Part shown: piece after piece, positions 1-7,286 of the stretch
How positions within the stretch are numbered: the first letter of the stretch is position 1
Layout of the letters: the number at the start of each line of letters is the position of its first letter
IMG/VR virus record: IMGVR_UViG_3300034072_001408
Location: 1-31,419 of that record
Strand: one strand, 5' to 3'
From: a virus
Length of the DNA stretch: 31,419 bases
Position numbers and translations under genes: made by a program
The notes under the pieces: generated by a model
What the model saw: only the letters and a program-made list of their open reading frames with translations
Told to the model about the DNA's origin: nothing
The model's database searches: none

Positions 1-32
1 GCATAAATTTTTAAAGTTCTAAAAATTTATGC
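1..32. repeat. Perfect AT-rich inverted repeat before the tRNA
   Basis: Positions 1-13 (GCATAAATTTTTA) are the exact reverse complement of 20-32, with a 6-nt loop (14-19). It lies directly upstream of, and overlaps the expected -35 region of, the tRNA promoter. Being at the window edge, it could continue to the left. It may be a terminator-like hairpin of an upstream gene or a protein-binding dyad; the sequence does not decide. Confidence 0.7.
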
Positions 33-38
33 TATAAT
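10..38 (+). promoter_or_regulatory. Probable promoter of the tRNA-Arg gene
   Basis: A perfect TATAAT hexamer sits at 33-38, placing the transcription start near 45, a few bases before the tRNA at 49. The -35 is weak: TTTAAA at 10-15 with 17-bp spacing or TTAAAG at 11-16 with 16-bp spacing, both inside the inverted repeat at 1-32. Confidence 0.6.
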
Positions 39-48
39 TCAAAGCTTA

Positions 49-125
49 GCGGCTGTAGCTCAGCTGGATAGAGTACTTGGCTACGAACCAAGGGGTCGTG
101 GGTTCGATTCCTGCCAGCCGCACCA
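49..125 (+). tRNA. tRNA-Arg (anticodon ACG)
   Basis: The cloverleaf folds fully. The acceptor stem GCGGCTG (49-55) pairs perfectly with CAGCCGC (115-121), followed by the discriminator A and an encoded CCA at 123-125. The D arm begins GCTCAGCTGGATAGAG. The anticodon stem CTTGG/CCAAG encloses the loop CTACGAA with anticodon ACG at 83-85. The T arm carries TTCGATT, with wobble pairs in its stem. It is probably a host gene: the integrase gene ends 60 bp away and points at it, so its 3' part is the likely integration target. The gene stays intact at this junction. Confidence 0.97.
86..125. other. Putative attL region in the 3' half of the tRNA gene
   Basis: Tyrosine integrases of temperate phages often use the 3' part of a tRNA gene as attB, and the integrase here lies immediately next to this tRNA. 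The core cannot be delimited, because the second copy (attR) should lie beyond the right end of the window and no second copy was seen inside it. The extent given is only the anticodon-to-CCA segment usually used. Confidence 0.4.
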
Positions 126-131
126 ATAGGT

Positions 132-165
132 AAGCCCTGCAAGTCTTTGATTTGCAGGGCTTTTT
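132..165 (+). terminator. Intrinsic terminator after the tRNA
   Basis: AAGCCCTGCAA (132-142) pairs with TTGCAGGGCTT (152-162) around a 9-nt loop, and a T run follows (161-165). It would end tRNA transcription and also separates the host gene from the convergent integrase gene. Confidence 0.85.
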
Positions 166-184
166 CCTTTGTAGGGTGCGTTCT

Positions 185-1375
185 TCACGCTACCCGCTCC
201 AGTGCCCTTGTGGGGACTTTTGGGGGACTCTCTCCCCCGGCGATACGCGCCTGGTGTTCTGCGCGCAGTGTTGCCAACGATTTATTCCAAGCCCCCGAGT
301 CGGCGGTGATCTTCTCCAGCGCCCCATGCAGCTCCACGATCTGCGCCGTGCTGTAGTGCTGGGTCATGCTCCGCGTGCTGTGCCACAGCACATCGGAAAT
401 GGTGCCTTCGGGCACGCCTGCCTCGCGCAACCGCATTCCCACGGTGTGGCGCAGGTCGTGCACATGCAGATCACCAAGCCCTGCTGCCGCCCGTGCGTTT
501 TGCCAGCCCGTGTTGTTCATGGTCTGGATGCGTCGGTACTTCATCAGTGGGGCCTTGTCGGTGTTCGTCTTGCGCTCGCGGCGGTACACGAACACGTTGC
601 GGGGGTGCTGGCCGCGCACAGACTCAATCACTGATTGGGCGACCGAGTTGCACACGACCAAGCGGCCACGGTTCTTGCCCTTCACGTGCTCGCGAGGCAC
701 GTCGAACACTGAGATCCCCAGCTCCGGGATCTGGATCTCCCAATCCCACTCCAGGCTGCAGACCACGTCGTCGCGCACGCCAGTGTTCAAAACGAACAGC
801 GCCATGCGGGCAAGGTGGTCGGGCAGCATGGGGAGCAACTTGCGCTGCTGGCCCCAGCTGATGGGGGATGGTTCGCGCTGGTGGCCCACCAGGGGCAAAA
901 CAGTGATCTTGGGGGCGGTGTCGAGCCAAGTGCGGCCATCTTCGTCGCGCCAGGTGGTGGCGGCCAGATTGAGAATCCGGCGCACCACTCCCAGGGCGAG
1001 GTTGATGGTCTTGTTGGCACGGCCTTCCTTCTTGCGCGCAGCGATGTACGGCACCAGGGTGGCGTCGTGGATCTGCACGAGTTCAAGGTGGCCGATGAAG
1101 GGCATGATCGATTTCAGCAGGATGGCCTCGGTTGCGAGTGAGGCTTTGTCCTGGTTCGTCAGCAGGTAGTGGGCGGCCACCCCGTCGAAGATGCGCGCCT
1201 GGCGGGCTCCGTGGAGCACCACCTCGCGTTTTTCTGCCAGCTGCTTGATCAGCCAGCTTTCTGCCTCTTCAAAACTAAGGAGACCGCGCTGGCGAAATCG
1301 CTCACCGCGCCACCACTTGTCAACTTGCCAGGTGTTGTTTTTGTCGGGGTAGATGCCCGTTTGTCTTTGGCCCAT
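185..1375 (-). CDS. int: Phage tyrosine integrase
   Basis: 396-aa site-specific tyrosine recombinase, expected to catalyse integration and, with an excisionase, excision between attP and the tRNA-Arg attB. The catalytic set is visible: Arg201 in LNTGVRD, the His306-x-x-Arg309 box (HDLRH), Trp331/His332 (LWHST) and the nucleophile Tyr341 (TQHYS). Lys234 in KGKNRG could be the active-site lysine. The N-terminal 60 residues (YPDKNNTWQVDKWW) look like an arm-site DNA-binding domain, and residues about 65-140 form the core-binding domain. The start at 1375 has a strong ribosome-binding site (AAGGAAGG) a few bases upstream. It is the last gene of the long minus-strand operon and its 5' end overlaps the preceding gene by 127 nt. 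Confidence 0.95.
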   Translation of the reverse strand: MGQRQTGIYPDKNNTWQVDKWWRGERFRQRGLLSFEEAESWLIKQLAEKREVVLHGARQARIFDGVAAHYLLTNQDKASLATEAILLKSIMPFIGHLELVQIHDATLVPYIAARKKEGRANKTINLALGVVRRILNLAATTWRDEDGRTWLDTAPKITVLPLVGHQREPSPISWGQQRKLLPMLPDHLARMALFVLNTGVRDDVVCSLEWDWEIQIPELGISVFDVPREHVKGKNRGRLVVCNSVAQSVIESVRGQHPRNVFVYRRERKTNTDKAPLMKYRRIQTMNNTGWQNARAAAGLGDLHVHDLRHTVGMRLREAGVPEGTISDVLWHSTRSMTQHYSTAQIVELHGALEKITADSGAWNKSLATLRAEHQARIAGGESPPKVPTRALERVA

Positions 1376-1635
1376 GTGTTCCTTCCTTTCTCTGTGGGCC
1401 GTCCGTTCCTGGCCGCATTGTGCGCGCTATCGTTCGCCGCGTCTTGTGGTGCTGGCTGCTCGATCTGGGCTTCTGCCTTCATTTCGTCAAACAAGCGGTC
1501 GAGGTCTTGCTTGTCGTAGATGAGGCAAACGCCCTGGTGCAGGCCTGTCAGCCGGGGCGCCCAGTTGGCCTCCCAGGTGCGTCGCTTAACGCCGACGTAG
1601 GCCATGGCTTCTTGTTGGGTCAGGCCGCGTTTCAT
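1249..1635 (-). CDS. Excisionase-like helix-turn-helix protein
   Basis: 128-aa protein beginning MKRGLTQQEAMAYVGVKRRT, a MerR/excisionase-type winged helix at about residues 3-50, followed by a polar Lys/Thr/Gly-rich tail without clear fold. Its position directly upstream of the integrase makes a recombination directionality factor or integrase regulator likely; this is inferred from context. I chose the start at 1635 rather than 1656: it gives a 4-nt ATGA overlap with the upstream stop and has GGAG 8 nt upstream. The last ~41 codons lie inside the integrase reading region in another frame, an unusually long overlap. Confidence 0.7.
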   Translation of the reverse strand: MKRGLTQQEAMAYVGVKRRTWEANWAPRLTGLHQGVCLIYDKQDLDRLFDEMKAEAQIEQPAPQDAANDSAHNAARNGRPTEKGRNTWAKDKRASTPTKTTPGKLTSGGAVSDFASAVSLVLKRQKAG

Positions 1636-2144
1636 TTCAGACGCTCCATTTCCCATAGATGGCTGGCATGTTTATGCGCGGCCTCACGTGTTTGGAAGCC
1701 GCTGCTGATTGAGCCAACGATCAATCTCCAGCAGCACGCATCGAGGTCCCAGCTCTCCAGCCAAACATAGAACCCGTTGTGGAGGGGGGACTCTCGCCTG
1801 GACTCTGGCACCAATCCAGCGACCACCTGAACGAGCTTGATGCGACAAGCGTGATGCGGTGGGACCGAAAAAATCCAGGTTGCTCCGCCGCTGTGACGAT
1901 CCATGGCCTCGCCTAGGGGCTTAGGTCGCAAAGCGATGCAGGGCTTGCTGCGGCCGTCTTTGAGCCAGGGATCGTCGCCGCAGTGACTTAGGCAGTCGCA
2001 TGTGTCTGGGCTATCACTGCGCCCCACGCAGTGAGGCCCCTTGTCGCCGAGGCAGGGTGACCCGCATCGTGTCGGGGTAGTGCAGACGGCGCACTTCTCG
2101 GGTTGCGGCCCTTGTGATCCCGTGGTGGTGGGGCGTTTCTTCAT
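1632..2144 (-). CDS. Cys-rich protein of unknown function
   Basis: 170 aa. The N-terminal 70 residues hold nine cysteines (C18, C21, C27, C31, C39, C49, C51, C55, C69), including CxxC and CxC spacings, which suggests metal binding. The C-terminal half (SGGATWIFSVPPHHACRIKL and onward) has two more conserved-looking W/C clusters (residues about 135-150) and no motif I can name. The start at 2144 makes an ATGA overlap with the upstream ASCH gene, and the stop makes an ATGA overlap with the downstream HTH gene. A longer frame upstream of 2144 is Arg/Pro-rich shadow sequence. Function unknown. Confidence 0.7.
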   Translation of the reverse strand: MKKRPTTTGSQGPQPEKCAVCTTPTRCGSPCLGDKGPHCVGRSDSPDTCDCLSHCGDDPWLKDGRSKPCIALRPKPLGEAMDRHSGGATWIFSVPPHHACRIKLVQVVAGLVPESRRESPLHNGFYVWLESWDLDACCWRLIVGSISSGFQTREAAHKHASHLWEMERLK

Positions 2145-2533
2145 GTTGCCACCGCCTCTTTTGGCACGTTGAAAAACCCCAACCGCCCCTTGAACGGCAC
2201 GAAGGGAATGGGGTGGCTGTCGCGCAGCACGAACCCGTGTGTTCCCTCCTGCTTCCAAGGGGACGGGTGGTGCTGGCGGCAGTCGGTGATGTGTGTCCAG
2301 CCGACGAAGCCGCCGCGCGGCAGGTCTTCGTAGGCGGGCATGTTGGCGGGCAGCAGGCCCATGCGCAGCAGCTCCTCGCAGGTCTCGTCGTAGTAGCGGC
2401 GGGCCATGGTTTGGCCTGCGTGCACCAGCAAGCGGCCCCGGAAGTTGGTGGGCCAGTCGCGGTTCTCGATGTCTTTGAAGCCGTGGACGATGAGCCAGGC
2501 CCACGGCTGGCGGATGCTGAGTGCGGGGATCAT
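2141..2533 (-). CDS. ASCH-domain protein
   Basis: 130 aa with the diagnostic ASCH start ALSIRQPWAWLIVHG at residues 4-18, then ENRDWPTNFRGRLLVHAG and a C-terminal GRLGFFNVP. ASCH domains are PUA-like RNA/nucleic-acid binding folds, and small single-domain ASCH proteins are common in phages, where their role is mostly unknown. Some relatives are amidohydrolases acting on modified cytidines, but nothing here decides between binding and catalysis. It is embedded in the minus-strand operon with ATGA overlaps on both sides. Confidence 0.85.
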   Translation of the reverse strand: MIPALSIRQPWAWLIVHGFKDIENRDWPTNFRGRLLVHAGQTMARRYYDETCEELLRMGLLPANMPAYEDLPRGGFVGWTHITDCRQHHPSPWKQEGTHGFVLRDSHPIPFVPFKGRLGFFNVPKEAVAT

Positions 2534-3042
2534 GCGGACACCTCCATGCCCAGATCGGCGGGCGCCACGTTCACCAGCTGACCGCCCCCTTGGCTTTGCA
2601 TGTGAGCGATGACGCGCTTCGTAGCGGTGTGCAGCTCAGCGGCGGTAAGCTGGCGCAACTGGTGGTCGTGCAGGTCAACCATGCAGGTGATGGCGTCCAG
2701 CTCGTAATAGCGCAGCGTGGGCGGGTGCCATTGGCTCGTCTCGCTGCCGCGATCCAAGACAGATTTGATGGCGACCAGCGCGGCCTCAATGTGTCCCTGC
2801 ATGCCGCGTACGTAGCCCAGGCGCTCTATCTCCAGCGCGATCAGCATGGTGGTGCGCAGGGTTTGCACCTGCAGTTCTGTTGCCACTCCCTCACGCACGC
2901 GGGTAGCGCAGTGGCGAACTGCATTCATGGTCTCGCGGATTTCTCGCTCGGTGAGGCGGGTGGCGCGCTGCAGGGCCTTGCGCATGGTGTCAGCGGGCAC
3001 GGGCTGGCGGCGTTGGGGGATGCGGTAGCGGGGCAGGCCCAT
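2530..3042 (-). CDS. Conserved phage-type protein, function unknown
   Basis: 170 aa, starting MGLPRYRIPQRRQPVPADTM. A mostly helical region (residues about 20-160) contains REIRETMNAVRHCATRVREG and a second helical part RYYELDAITCMVDLHDHQLR. No catalytic motif recognised. The start at 3042 overlaps the stop of the ParB-like gene by one base (TGATG) and has GGAGGTG upstream. The stop overlaps the ASCH start (ATGA), so translation is probably coupled on both sides. Confidence 0.7.
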   Translation of the reverse strand: MGLPRYRIPQRRQPVPADTMRKALQRATRLTEREIRETMNAVRHCATRVREGVATELQVQTLRTTMLIALEIERLGYVRGMQGHIEAALVAIKSVLDRGSETSQWHPPTLRYYELDAITCMVDLHDHQLRQLTAAELHTATKRVIAHMQSQGGGQLVNVAPADLGMEVSA

Positions 3043-5213
3043 CACACACCTCCCTGCGTGGAGTCGGCGTCCGCAGCCTCCAGCTCGGTGTAGTCCACGG
3101 TCAGTTCTATGGGCTCGGGTTCTTTGCCTGGGAAGGGCCATGGATCAGGAAGCGTTACCACCCACTTGCGACCGCTGGCGCGCACGATGGTGGCTATGTG
3201 ATCCTTGCAGTGGATCACGCCGCTCGACGGGCCTTTGACGTCGCTCTTGAGTTTGACGGTTTGCCCCTCGGTGAAGTTGTTGGGCGTGTCTGCCTGTTGC
3301 ATGGCCTGGGCGATGCCTGCCATCACGTCGGCCTGGCTGGCCTTGCCGGTGCCGTCCACGGCGCCCTTGGCTTTGCCCTTGGGCTTGATGGTGGGCTTGG
3401 CCTTGTCGGCGGGCGCGTCAGGCTGGGCCTCGGCTGCGCGCTCTGCGGCTTCTTCCTTCATCGCGTCTTGTGCGGTGGCCTTGTGATAGCTGGTGTCGAT
3501 GTGGGCCAGCTTCGCAGCGGCGTCTAGCAGCTTGGCCTCGTCGGGTGGGCGTTGAAAGCGTGGCTCTACGTCCACCGTGGCCGCCAGCATGATCAGAGTG
3601 AGGAGCTGAGCCCGAGGGCTGGACTCAGCGCACTGGCGGGCCGCCCGTTCAAGTTCAGCGTCGGTGAACTGTTCGGGCAGATCGAAGATGAGTCGAGCCA
3701 GGGCTTCATCCGCCTCGCGCGCCTCGGCAAGGATGTAGTGATATGCCACCTCGGCGGGCAATTCCACTTCGTCAGGTGTGTCGTTCTGCAGCGACTCGAT
3801 GATCTGCGTGATGGCCGCGCGTCTCCAGCGGCTCTGGTAGTCGGCCTGCAGTTCCTCTTTGGTGGGCTCGGCGGTCTTCTTGGCGGCCTTGCTTGCCGCG
3901 CCCTTGGCCTGCAGCGCTTCCCCTGCAGCACGCACAGGCACTGCCTCTACCACGCCGCCTGTGGGCGTCTCGATCAGCACCACCTTGCCCTGCGGCACTT
4001 CCTGGCCCAGCACTTGGCGCATGGGCTCGGTGTCGCCCTTCTTGGGCTTGTCCAGCAGTATGTAACCCTTGGGTGTGGCGCCTTCCGTGGGCATAAGCTC
4101 GCGGGCTTCGCGGCCCGTGATGATCTTGCGCCCCTTGGCCTGGGCTTCGGCCTTGAGGGCGTCGTAGTGGGCCTCTTTCTTGTCGGCAAAGCAGGCGGTG
4201 TCGGTACAGACGTCTGCACCCGCCTTGTCCCACAGCTCGGGGTTGGCGCCGGTGCGTTTGGGGCACTGAGTGCAGGCGCCAACCTTGGGCAGCAGCTGGG
4301 CGTTGTCCAGGGCGAAGGGCGCCTGGGTGAGGTCGGTCATGTACTGGCGCTGGGCCAGGTCTTTGGCGCTGCGGTAGCTGAGCGGGCCGCCATCGGGGCC
4401 GCCTGTGAGCACCTTCTTGGTGAACTCGGTCTGCAGGGCGGGCGTTGGGCGCTGCGCCACAAGCAAGGCCACACTGCGATTGAGTGCGCCTGACTTGAGG
4501 GCTGCGGTGGCCTCGGGGCAGATGTTGAGCAGGCGCAGGCTTTCGATAACGTGCGTGCGGCTGCGCTTGAGTGCGTCGGCCACGGCATCGCGGGTCAGCT
4601 CAAAGTCATCCACCAGCAACTGGATGCCGTGGGCCTCGTCCAGTGGGTTGAGGTTTTCTCGGTGCAGGTTCTCGATGAGCTGCATGACTACCGCCGCTGT
4701 GTTGTCGGCGTCTTTCATCAGCACGGGCACTTCGCGCAGGCCTGCGATGCGCGCCGCCACAAAGCGGCGCTCGCCCGCGATGATTTCATGCGTAGCGTGG
4801 CGCGTCTCTTCGTCAATGAAGGTGTCTTGCAGCCGCTCGGCAGGCAGGCGCCGCACCAGCAGGGGCTGGAGTACGCCGTAGATCTTCATGGTGGCGGCCA
4901 TTTCCAGCAGGGCTTCGTCTTCCACGATCTGGCGATTGGTTTTGCTGCGCACCAGGGCAGTGAGCGCCAGGGTGCTGCCACCGGGGGCGGTGTGCTCGAT
5001 GGCATCGGCGTCGGGCACAGTGAAATCCGACATGGGCAGCGTCGCAATCGTGTCGCCGCACTGGATTTGGTACTGCCGCCCGCCAGGGGTTTTGCCGATG
5101 ATCTCGCCCTCCTGGCCCGCTTGCGGGTGGGGCTTGCCGCCCTTGAGGGTGGTGGCGTCTTCGTTGATGCGGGCCTTTCGGCCAATGAGTGGGTCTTTGG
5201 TGGCCATGGTCAT
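3042..5213 (-). CDS. Large ParB/RepB/Spo0J-family protein
   Basis: 723 aa from the chosen start, about twice the size of chromosomal ParB. The ParB core is clear: GERRFVAARIAGL at about 147-159 and ENLHRENLNPLDEAHG at about 181-196, followed by a KorB/ParB-type HTH region (about 205-245, LTRDAVADALKRSRTHVIES). A CxxC...C....C cluster (C314, C317, C336, C341) suggests a zinc knuckle. N- and C-terminal segments (10-65 and ~650-715) look like small beta-barrel/KOW-type modules, and the linker at ~590-640 is Lys/Ala/Pro-rich. No ParA partner is in the window, so plasmid-type partitioning is unlikely; a CTP-dependent DNA clamp or nuclease-like role in phage DNA metabolism is an inference. Start 5213 gives an ATGA overlap; 5207 is possible. 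Confidence 0.85.
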   Translation of the reverse strand: MTMATKDPLIGRKARINEDATTLKGGKPHPQAGQEGEIIGKTPGGRQYQIQCGDTIATLPMSDFTVPDADAIEHTAPGGSTLALTALVRSKTNRQIVEDEALLEMAATMKIYGVLQPLLVRRLPAERLQDTFIDEETRHATHEIIAGERRFVAARIAGLREVPVLMKDADNTAAVVMQLIENLHRENLNPLDEAHGIQLLVDDFELTRDAVADALKRSRTHVIESLRLLNICPEATAALKSGALNRSVALLVAQRPTPALQTEFTKKVLTGGPDGGPLSYRSAKDLAQRQYMTDLTQAPFALDNAQLLPKVGACTQCPKRTGANPELWDKAGADVCTDTACFADKKEAHYDALKAEAQAKGRKIITGREARELMPTEGATPKGYILLDKPKKGDTEPMRQVLGQEVPQGKVVLIETPTGGVVEAVPVRAAGEALQAKGAASKAAKKTAEPTKEELQADYQSRWRRAAITQIIESLQNDTPDEVELPAEVAYHYILAEAREADEALARLIFDLPEQFTDAELERAARQCAESSPRAQLLTLIMLAATVDVEPRFQRPPDEAKLLDAAAKLAHIDTSYHKATAQDAMKEEAAERAAEAQPDAPADKAKPTIKPKGKAKGAVDGTGKASQADVMAGIAQAMQQADTPNNFTEGQTVKLKSDVKGPSSGVIHCKDHIATIVRASGRKWVVTLPDPWPFPGKEPEPIELTVDYTELEAADADSTQGGV
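4204..4219. repeat. 16-bp palindrome GTACAGACGTCTGCAC, copy 1
   Basis: A near-perfect dyad with one mismatched pair, extended by one more pair at 4203/4220. It lies inside the ParB-like gene, in the codons of the Cys cluster region. Two further copies are at 18088-18103 and 26590-26605, in unrelated genes and different coding contexts. Confidence 0.75.
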
Positions 5214-5548
5214 GCCGATGTGGTTTTGTTGAAGGCGGTGCGGCTTGGCAGAGCGAATGCATCTGCTGAGCCGTTGCGGTGGGGCCTGGTGCGCAGCTCG
5301 GGGCATGTGTACGGCGCGCCCCCCGTCACGGTGCTGTTGCGTACCGGCTTGTCGGCGCTGGCGACTTCCAGGCGTTCGTCCATGCGGCGCTGTGCTTCTC
5401 GCACCTGGGCGCTGGTGGTCTTGCCGATGGGCTGCAGGCCGTTGGTGCGCAGCGCGGGCGGTGGCCCGTAGATCAAATGCACGCCCGTGGTGTTGGGCTT
5501 CGTCAGGCGCAGGGTGTCTGCCGCTGGGGAAATTGGGCGTCGCTTCAT
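5210..5548 (-). CDS. Hypothetical protein
   Basis: 112 aa, starting MKRRPISPAADTLRLTKPNT; polar and basic, with a helical stretch SAQVREAQRRMDERLEVASA at about 47-66 and a Pro/Thr-rich tail. No recognised domain. The start at 5548 overlaps the upstream stop (ATGA), and the stop overlaps the ParB-like start (ATGA). A longer upstream extension is Arg/Gly/Pro shadow sequence and was not used. It might be an accessory of the ParB-like protein because of the coupling; that is only context. Confidence 0.6.
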   Translation of the reverse strand: MKRRPISPAADTLRLTKPNTTGVHLIYGPPPALRTNGLQPIGKTTSAQVREAQRRMDERLEVASADKPVRNSTVTGGAPYTCPELRTRPHRNGSADAFALPSRTAFNKTTSA

Positions 5549-5868
5549 GCTGCAGCCCCCTGTGGTGCGGGTGGTGTGCCCAGGCCTAGCGGGCGGCCTA
5601 TGGCGCGGCTGGCTGCGGCGATGATGGTGGGCTTGTCCGCGTGGCCTAGTGCCTCCGGGTTGAACAGATCCAGGACGAAAGCCAGTGCTGCATCCTGGCC
5701 GCGCCAGTGCTGCACTTCCGCGCGGTGCTTGCATTCGCACAACAGATCCAGCGCCAGAGCGCGGCCTGGGCTAAGGCGTTCGCCTGGCTTGGGGCTGGCG
5801 GCGGTGGTGCAGACGGTGAGTTTTCCGTCTGCCGCTTCGATGATGTGGATGGTGATGGCTGAGGTCAT
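5545..5868 (-). CDS. Hypothetical protein
   Basis: 107 aa, MTSAITIHIIEAADGKLTVC at the N-terminus (a short beta-rich segment), then a helical region with two cysteines (LDLLCECKHRAEVQHW), ending in Pro/Ala. No family recognised. ATGA overlaps join it to both neighbours, so it belongs to the same translation-coupled operon. Confidence 0.65.
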   Translation of the reverse strand: MTSAITIHIIEAADGKLTVCTTAASPKPGERLSPGRALALDLLCECKHRAEVQHWRGQDAALAFVLDLFNPEALGHADKPTIIAAASRAIGRPLGLGTPPAPQGAAA

Positions 5869-6185
5869 TCCAGGTCCTTGCGGGTGGATGCGGCCTGATA
5901 GGGCAGACCGATGTGGGCGGCGTCGCAGTCGAGCCGACGGGCGCGAAAGCGTGGGTTGGTGGCCTCCAGCTCTGCCACCTGGCCGCGCAGGCTGCGCGCG
6001 AGGGCGCTGGCCGCGTAGTGGCTGGCGGCGCTGGCGTTGGGGTAGGTGTGGCGTGCCACGACGTGCTGGCCTGACTGGGTGTCAGTGAGGTGCACATCGA
6101 GCACGGGCACGCCTGCCCTGGTGGTGCCACAGATGGCCGAGGTGACCGGGCCGCGTATGCGCAGCTGCAGGGTGCCCGTGGTCAT
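5865..6185 (-). CDS. Hypothetical protein
   Basis: 106 aa, starting MTTGTLQLRIRGPVTSAICG. The N-terminal half looks like beta strands (LDVHLTDTQSGQHVVARHTY), the rest is a helix with ASHYAASALARSLRGQVAEL. No motif recognised. Coupled by ATGA overlaps to both neighbours. Confidence 0.65.
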   Translation of the reverse strand: MTTGTLQLRIRGPVTSAICGTTRAGVPVLDVHLTDTQSGQHVVARHTYPNASAASHYAASALARSLRGQVAELEATNPRFRARRLDCDAAHIGLPYQAASTRKDLE

Positions 6186-6322
6186 GGCCGTTCCTTCAGG
6201 CGCTTTCGAAGCTCGCGCAACTTCATGTCCATCCGCGTGGCGGCAAGGGTGCGAACGTGATTGCCGTCAAACGTGGGCAGGTTGCGCAGGTAGAGCAGGG
6301 CGAAGATGAGGGCTTGCAGCAT
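6182..6322 (-). CDS. Small hypothetical protein
   Basis: 46 aa: a hydrophobic start (MLQALIFALLYLRNLPTF) followed by a basic helix ending MKLRELRKRLKERP. The hydrophobic segment is too short for a confident membrane span. Support is mainly organisational: its stop overlaps the next start (ATGA at 6182-6185) and its start is one base after the previous stop. Function unknown. Confidence 0.55.
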   Translation of the reverse strand: MLQALIFALLYLRNLPTFDGNHVRTLAATRMDMKLRELRKRLKERP

Positions 6323-6323
6323 G

Positions 6324-6467
6324 TCAGGCCCCCAGCAGTGCAGCGATGCCCGCCGCAATGAATGGCGAGCCCAGCAGCAGGCCCGCCAGTGCGCCCACGG
6401 CTATGCGGCGGCGATGGTGAGCGCGGCGGCAGAAGTAGGGGCCGTCGATTTGGATCGGGGATCTCAT
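6324..6467 (-). CDS. Small membrane protein
   Basis: 47 aa. A basic N-terminal half (FCRRAHHRRR, residues 12-21) precedes one hydrophobic helix (about residues 22-46, VGALAGLLLGSPFIAAGIAA), so a single-span inner-membrane protein with cytoplasmic N-terminus is predicted. The start at 6467 overlaps the upstream stop (ATGA). No homologue recognised. Confidence 0.6.
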   Translation of the reverse strand: MRSPIQIDGPYFCRRAHHRRRIAVGALAGLLLGSPFIAAGIAALLGA

Positions 6468-6619
6468 TGCCGTCTCCCCTGCATTCGTGACAGGTTGAGA
6501 ACGCTGGCGGGCGGCGCGTCGGGATAAAGCGCCTCGGCGTCGGCCTGGGCCTGCGCGGCACTGGCAAAGATGCCCGTGTAGCCTTTGTGGCCGGGCACCT
6601 TGATGAGGAAGATCAGCAT
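6464..6619 (-). CDS. Small hypothetical protein
   Basis: 51 aa, MLIFLIKVPGHKGYTGIFAS and then a helix SAAQAQADAEALYPDA. It reads like a compact beta-alpha domain rather than a membrane protein. Overlaps the upstream gene by 7 nt and the downstream gene by 4 nt. Function unknown. Confidence 0.55.
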   Translation of the reverse strand: MLIFLIKVPGHKGYTGIFASAAQAQADAEALYPDAPPASVLNLSRMQGRRQ

Positions 6620-6846
6620 GGCGATGCCTCCTTGTTCGCGCTTTGTTGCTTTGGTGTGAACACTGCGCGGCCTGCCTCGGTGGGGCGGTCAGCAGCGTCA
6701 ATGAGCCCGCGCTGTCGCAAGGCGTGCAAAGTCTGGAACGAGCCGCCGTGCTGGCTTTGACCGTTGAGGTGTGCCCATGGGCCTTTGCCGCTGAGGATGC
6801 TGCGCAGCATGTTGCGCATGGCGGGGGATAGACGTGGAGAGGTCAT
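6613..6846 (-). CDS. Small winged-helix-like hypothetical protein
   Basis: 77 aa, MTSPRLSPAMRNMLRSILSG at the start, then SFQTLHALRQRGLIDAADRPTEAGRAV (about residues 37-63). The order 'helix - LxxRGLI - short turn - T.AGR' resembles the recognition-helix/wing part of small winged-helix phage proteins. DNA binding is therefore possible but not shown. ATGA overlap with the upstream gene fixes the start at 6846. Confidence 0.6.
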   Translation of the reverse strand: MTSPRLSPAMRNMLRSILSGKGPWAHLNGQSQHGGSFQTLHALRQRGLIDAADRPTEAGRAVFTPKQQSANKEASPC

Positions 6847-7286
6847 GGAGTGGGCACCTCCACCAAGTCGCCGAAGTTGTCGGGCACGTAGTAGTGGTAG
6901 GAGCCATTCCACTCCTCGCCTCCCAACACGGCCTTGCGCGTCTCGAAGCCCTCCCAATAGTGACCGAAGCGTCCGACGCTGTTACGCCACACGATGTGCC
7001 CGTTGGCGGAGTACTTGTTCCTGTCTTCGTGCCAGAAAAGCGGCTTAGGCTCCGGGGAGTCCAGCAAGACCGTTTGCGGATCGATCTCTGCCTGTAGGTC
7101 GCTTGGCCAGGGTTCGAACTTGAGCGTGGCTTCGTGCTGTCGCTGCAGTTCGGCTGGGTCCAGGCTGTTCGCGCTGGCGGCTTCTTCGATCAGCAGCTCG
7201 TAGGTGCGGCTGCCAGGCCCGATGAGCCACGCCAGGCGTGCGTCGCTCTGCATTTGGCGCAGGATGTGGTGGACGGCGGCGCTCAT
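6843..7286 (-). CDS. Hypothetical protein
   Basis: 147 aa. The N-terminal 50 residues are helical (MSAAVHHILRQMQSDARLAW); the C-terminal half is rich in Trp, Tyr and His (LFWHEDRNKYSANGHIVWRN, then a GHYWEGF segment), suggesting a small beta domain. No family recognised. Coupled by ATGA overlaps to both neighbours. Confidence 0.65.
   Translation of the reverse strand: MSAAVHHILRQMQSDARLAWLIGPGSRTYELLIEEAASANSLDPAELQRQHEATLKFEPWPSDLQAEIDPQTVLLDSPEPKPLFWHEDRNKYSANGHIVWRNSVGRFGHYWEGFETRKAVLGGEEWNGSYHYYVPDNFGDLVEVPTP

Noticed and set aside
3552-4493. 313-aa plus-strand frame
   Set aside because: Antisense to the ParB-like gene, Leu/Gly/His-rich, no ribosome-binding site and no domain.
3042-5213. 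Plasmid-type partition system
   Set aside because: No ParA and no obvious parS cluster in the window; the protein is much longer than partition ParB proteins.
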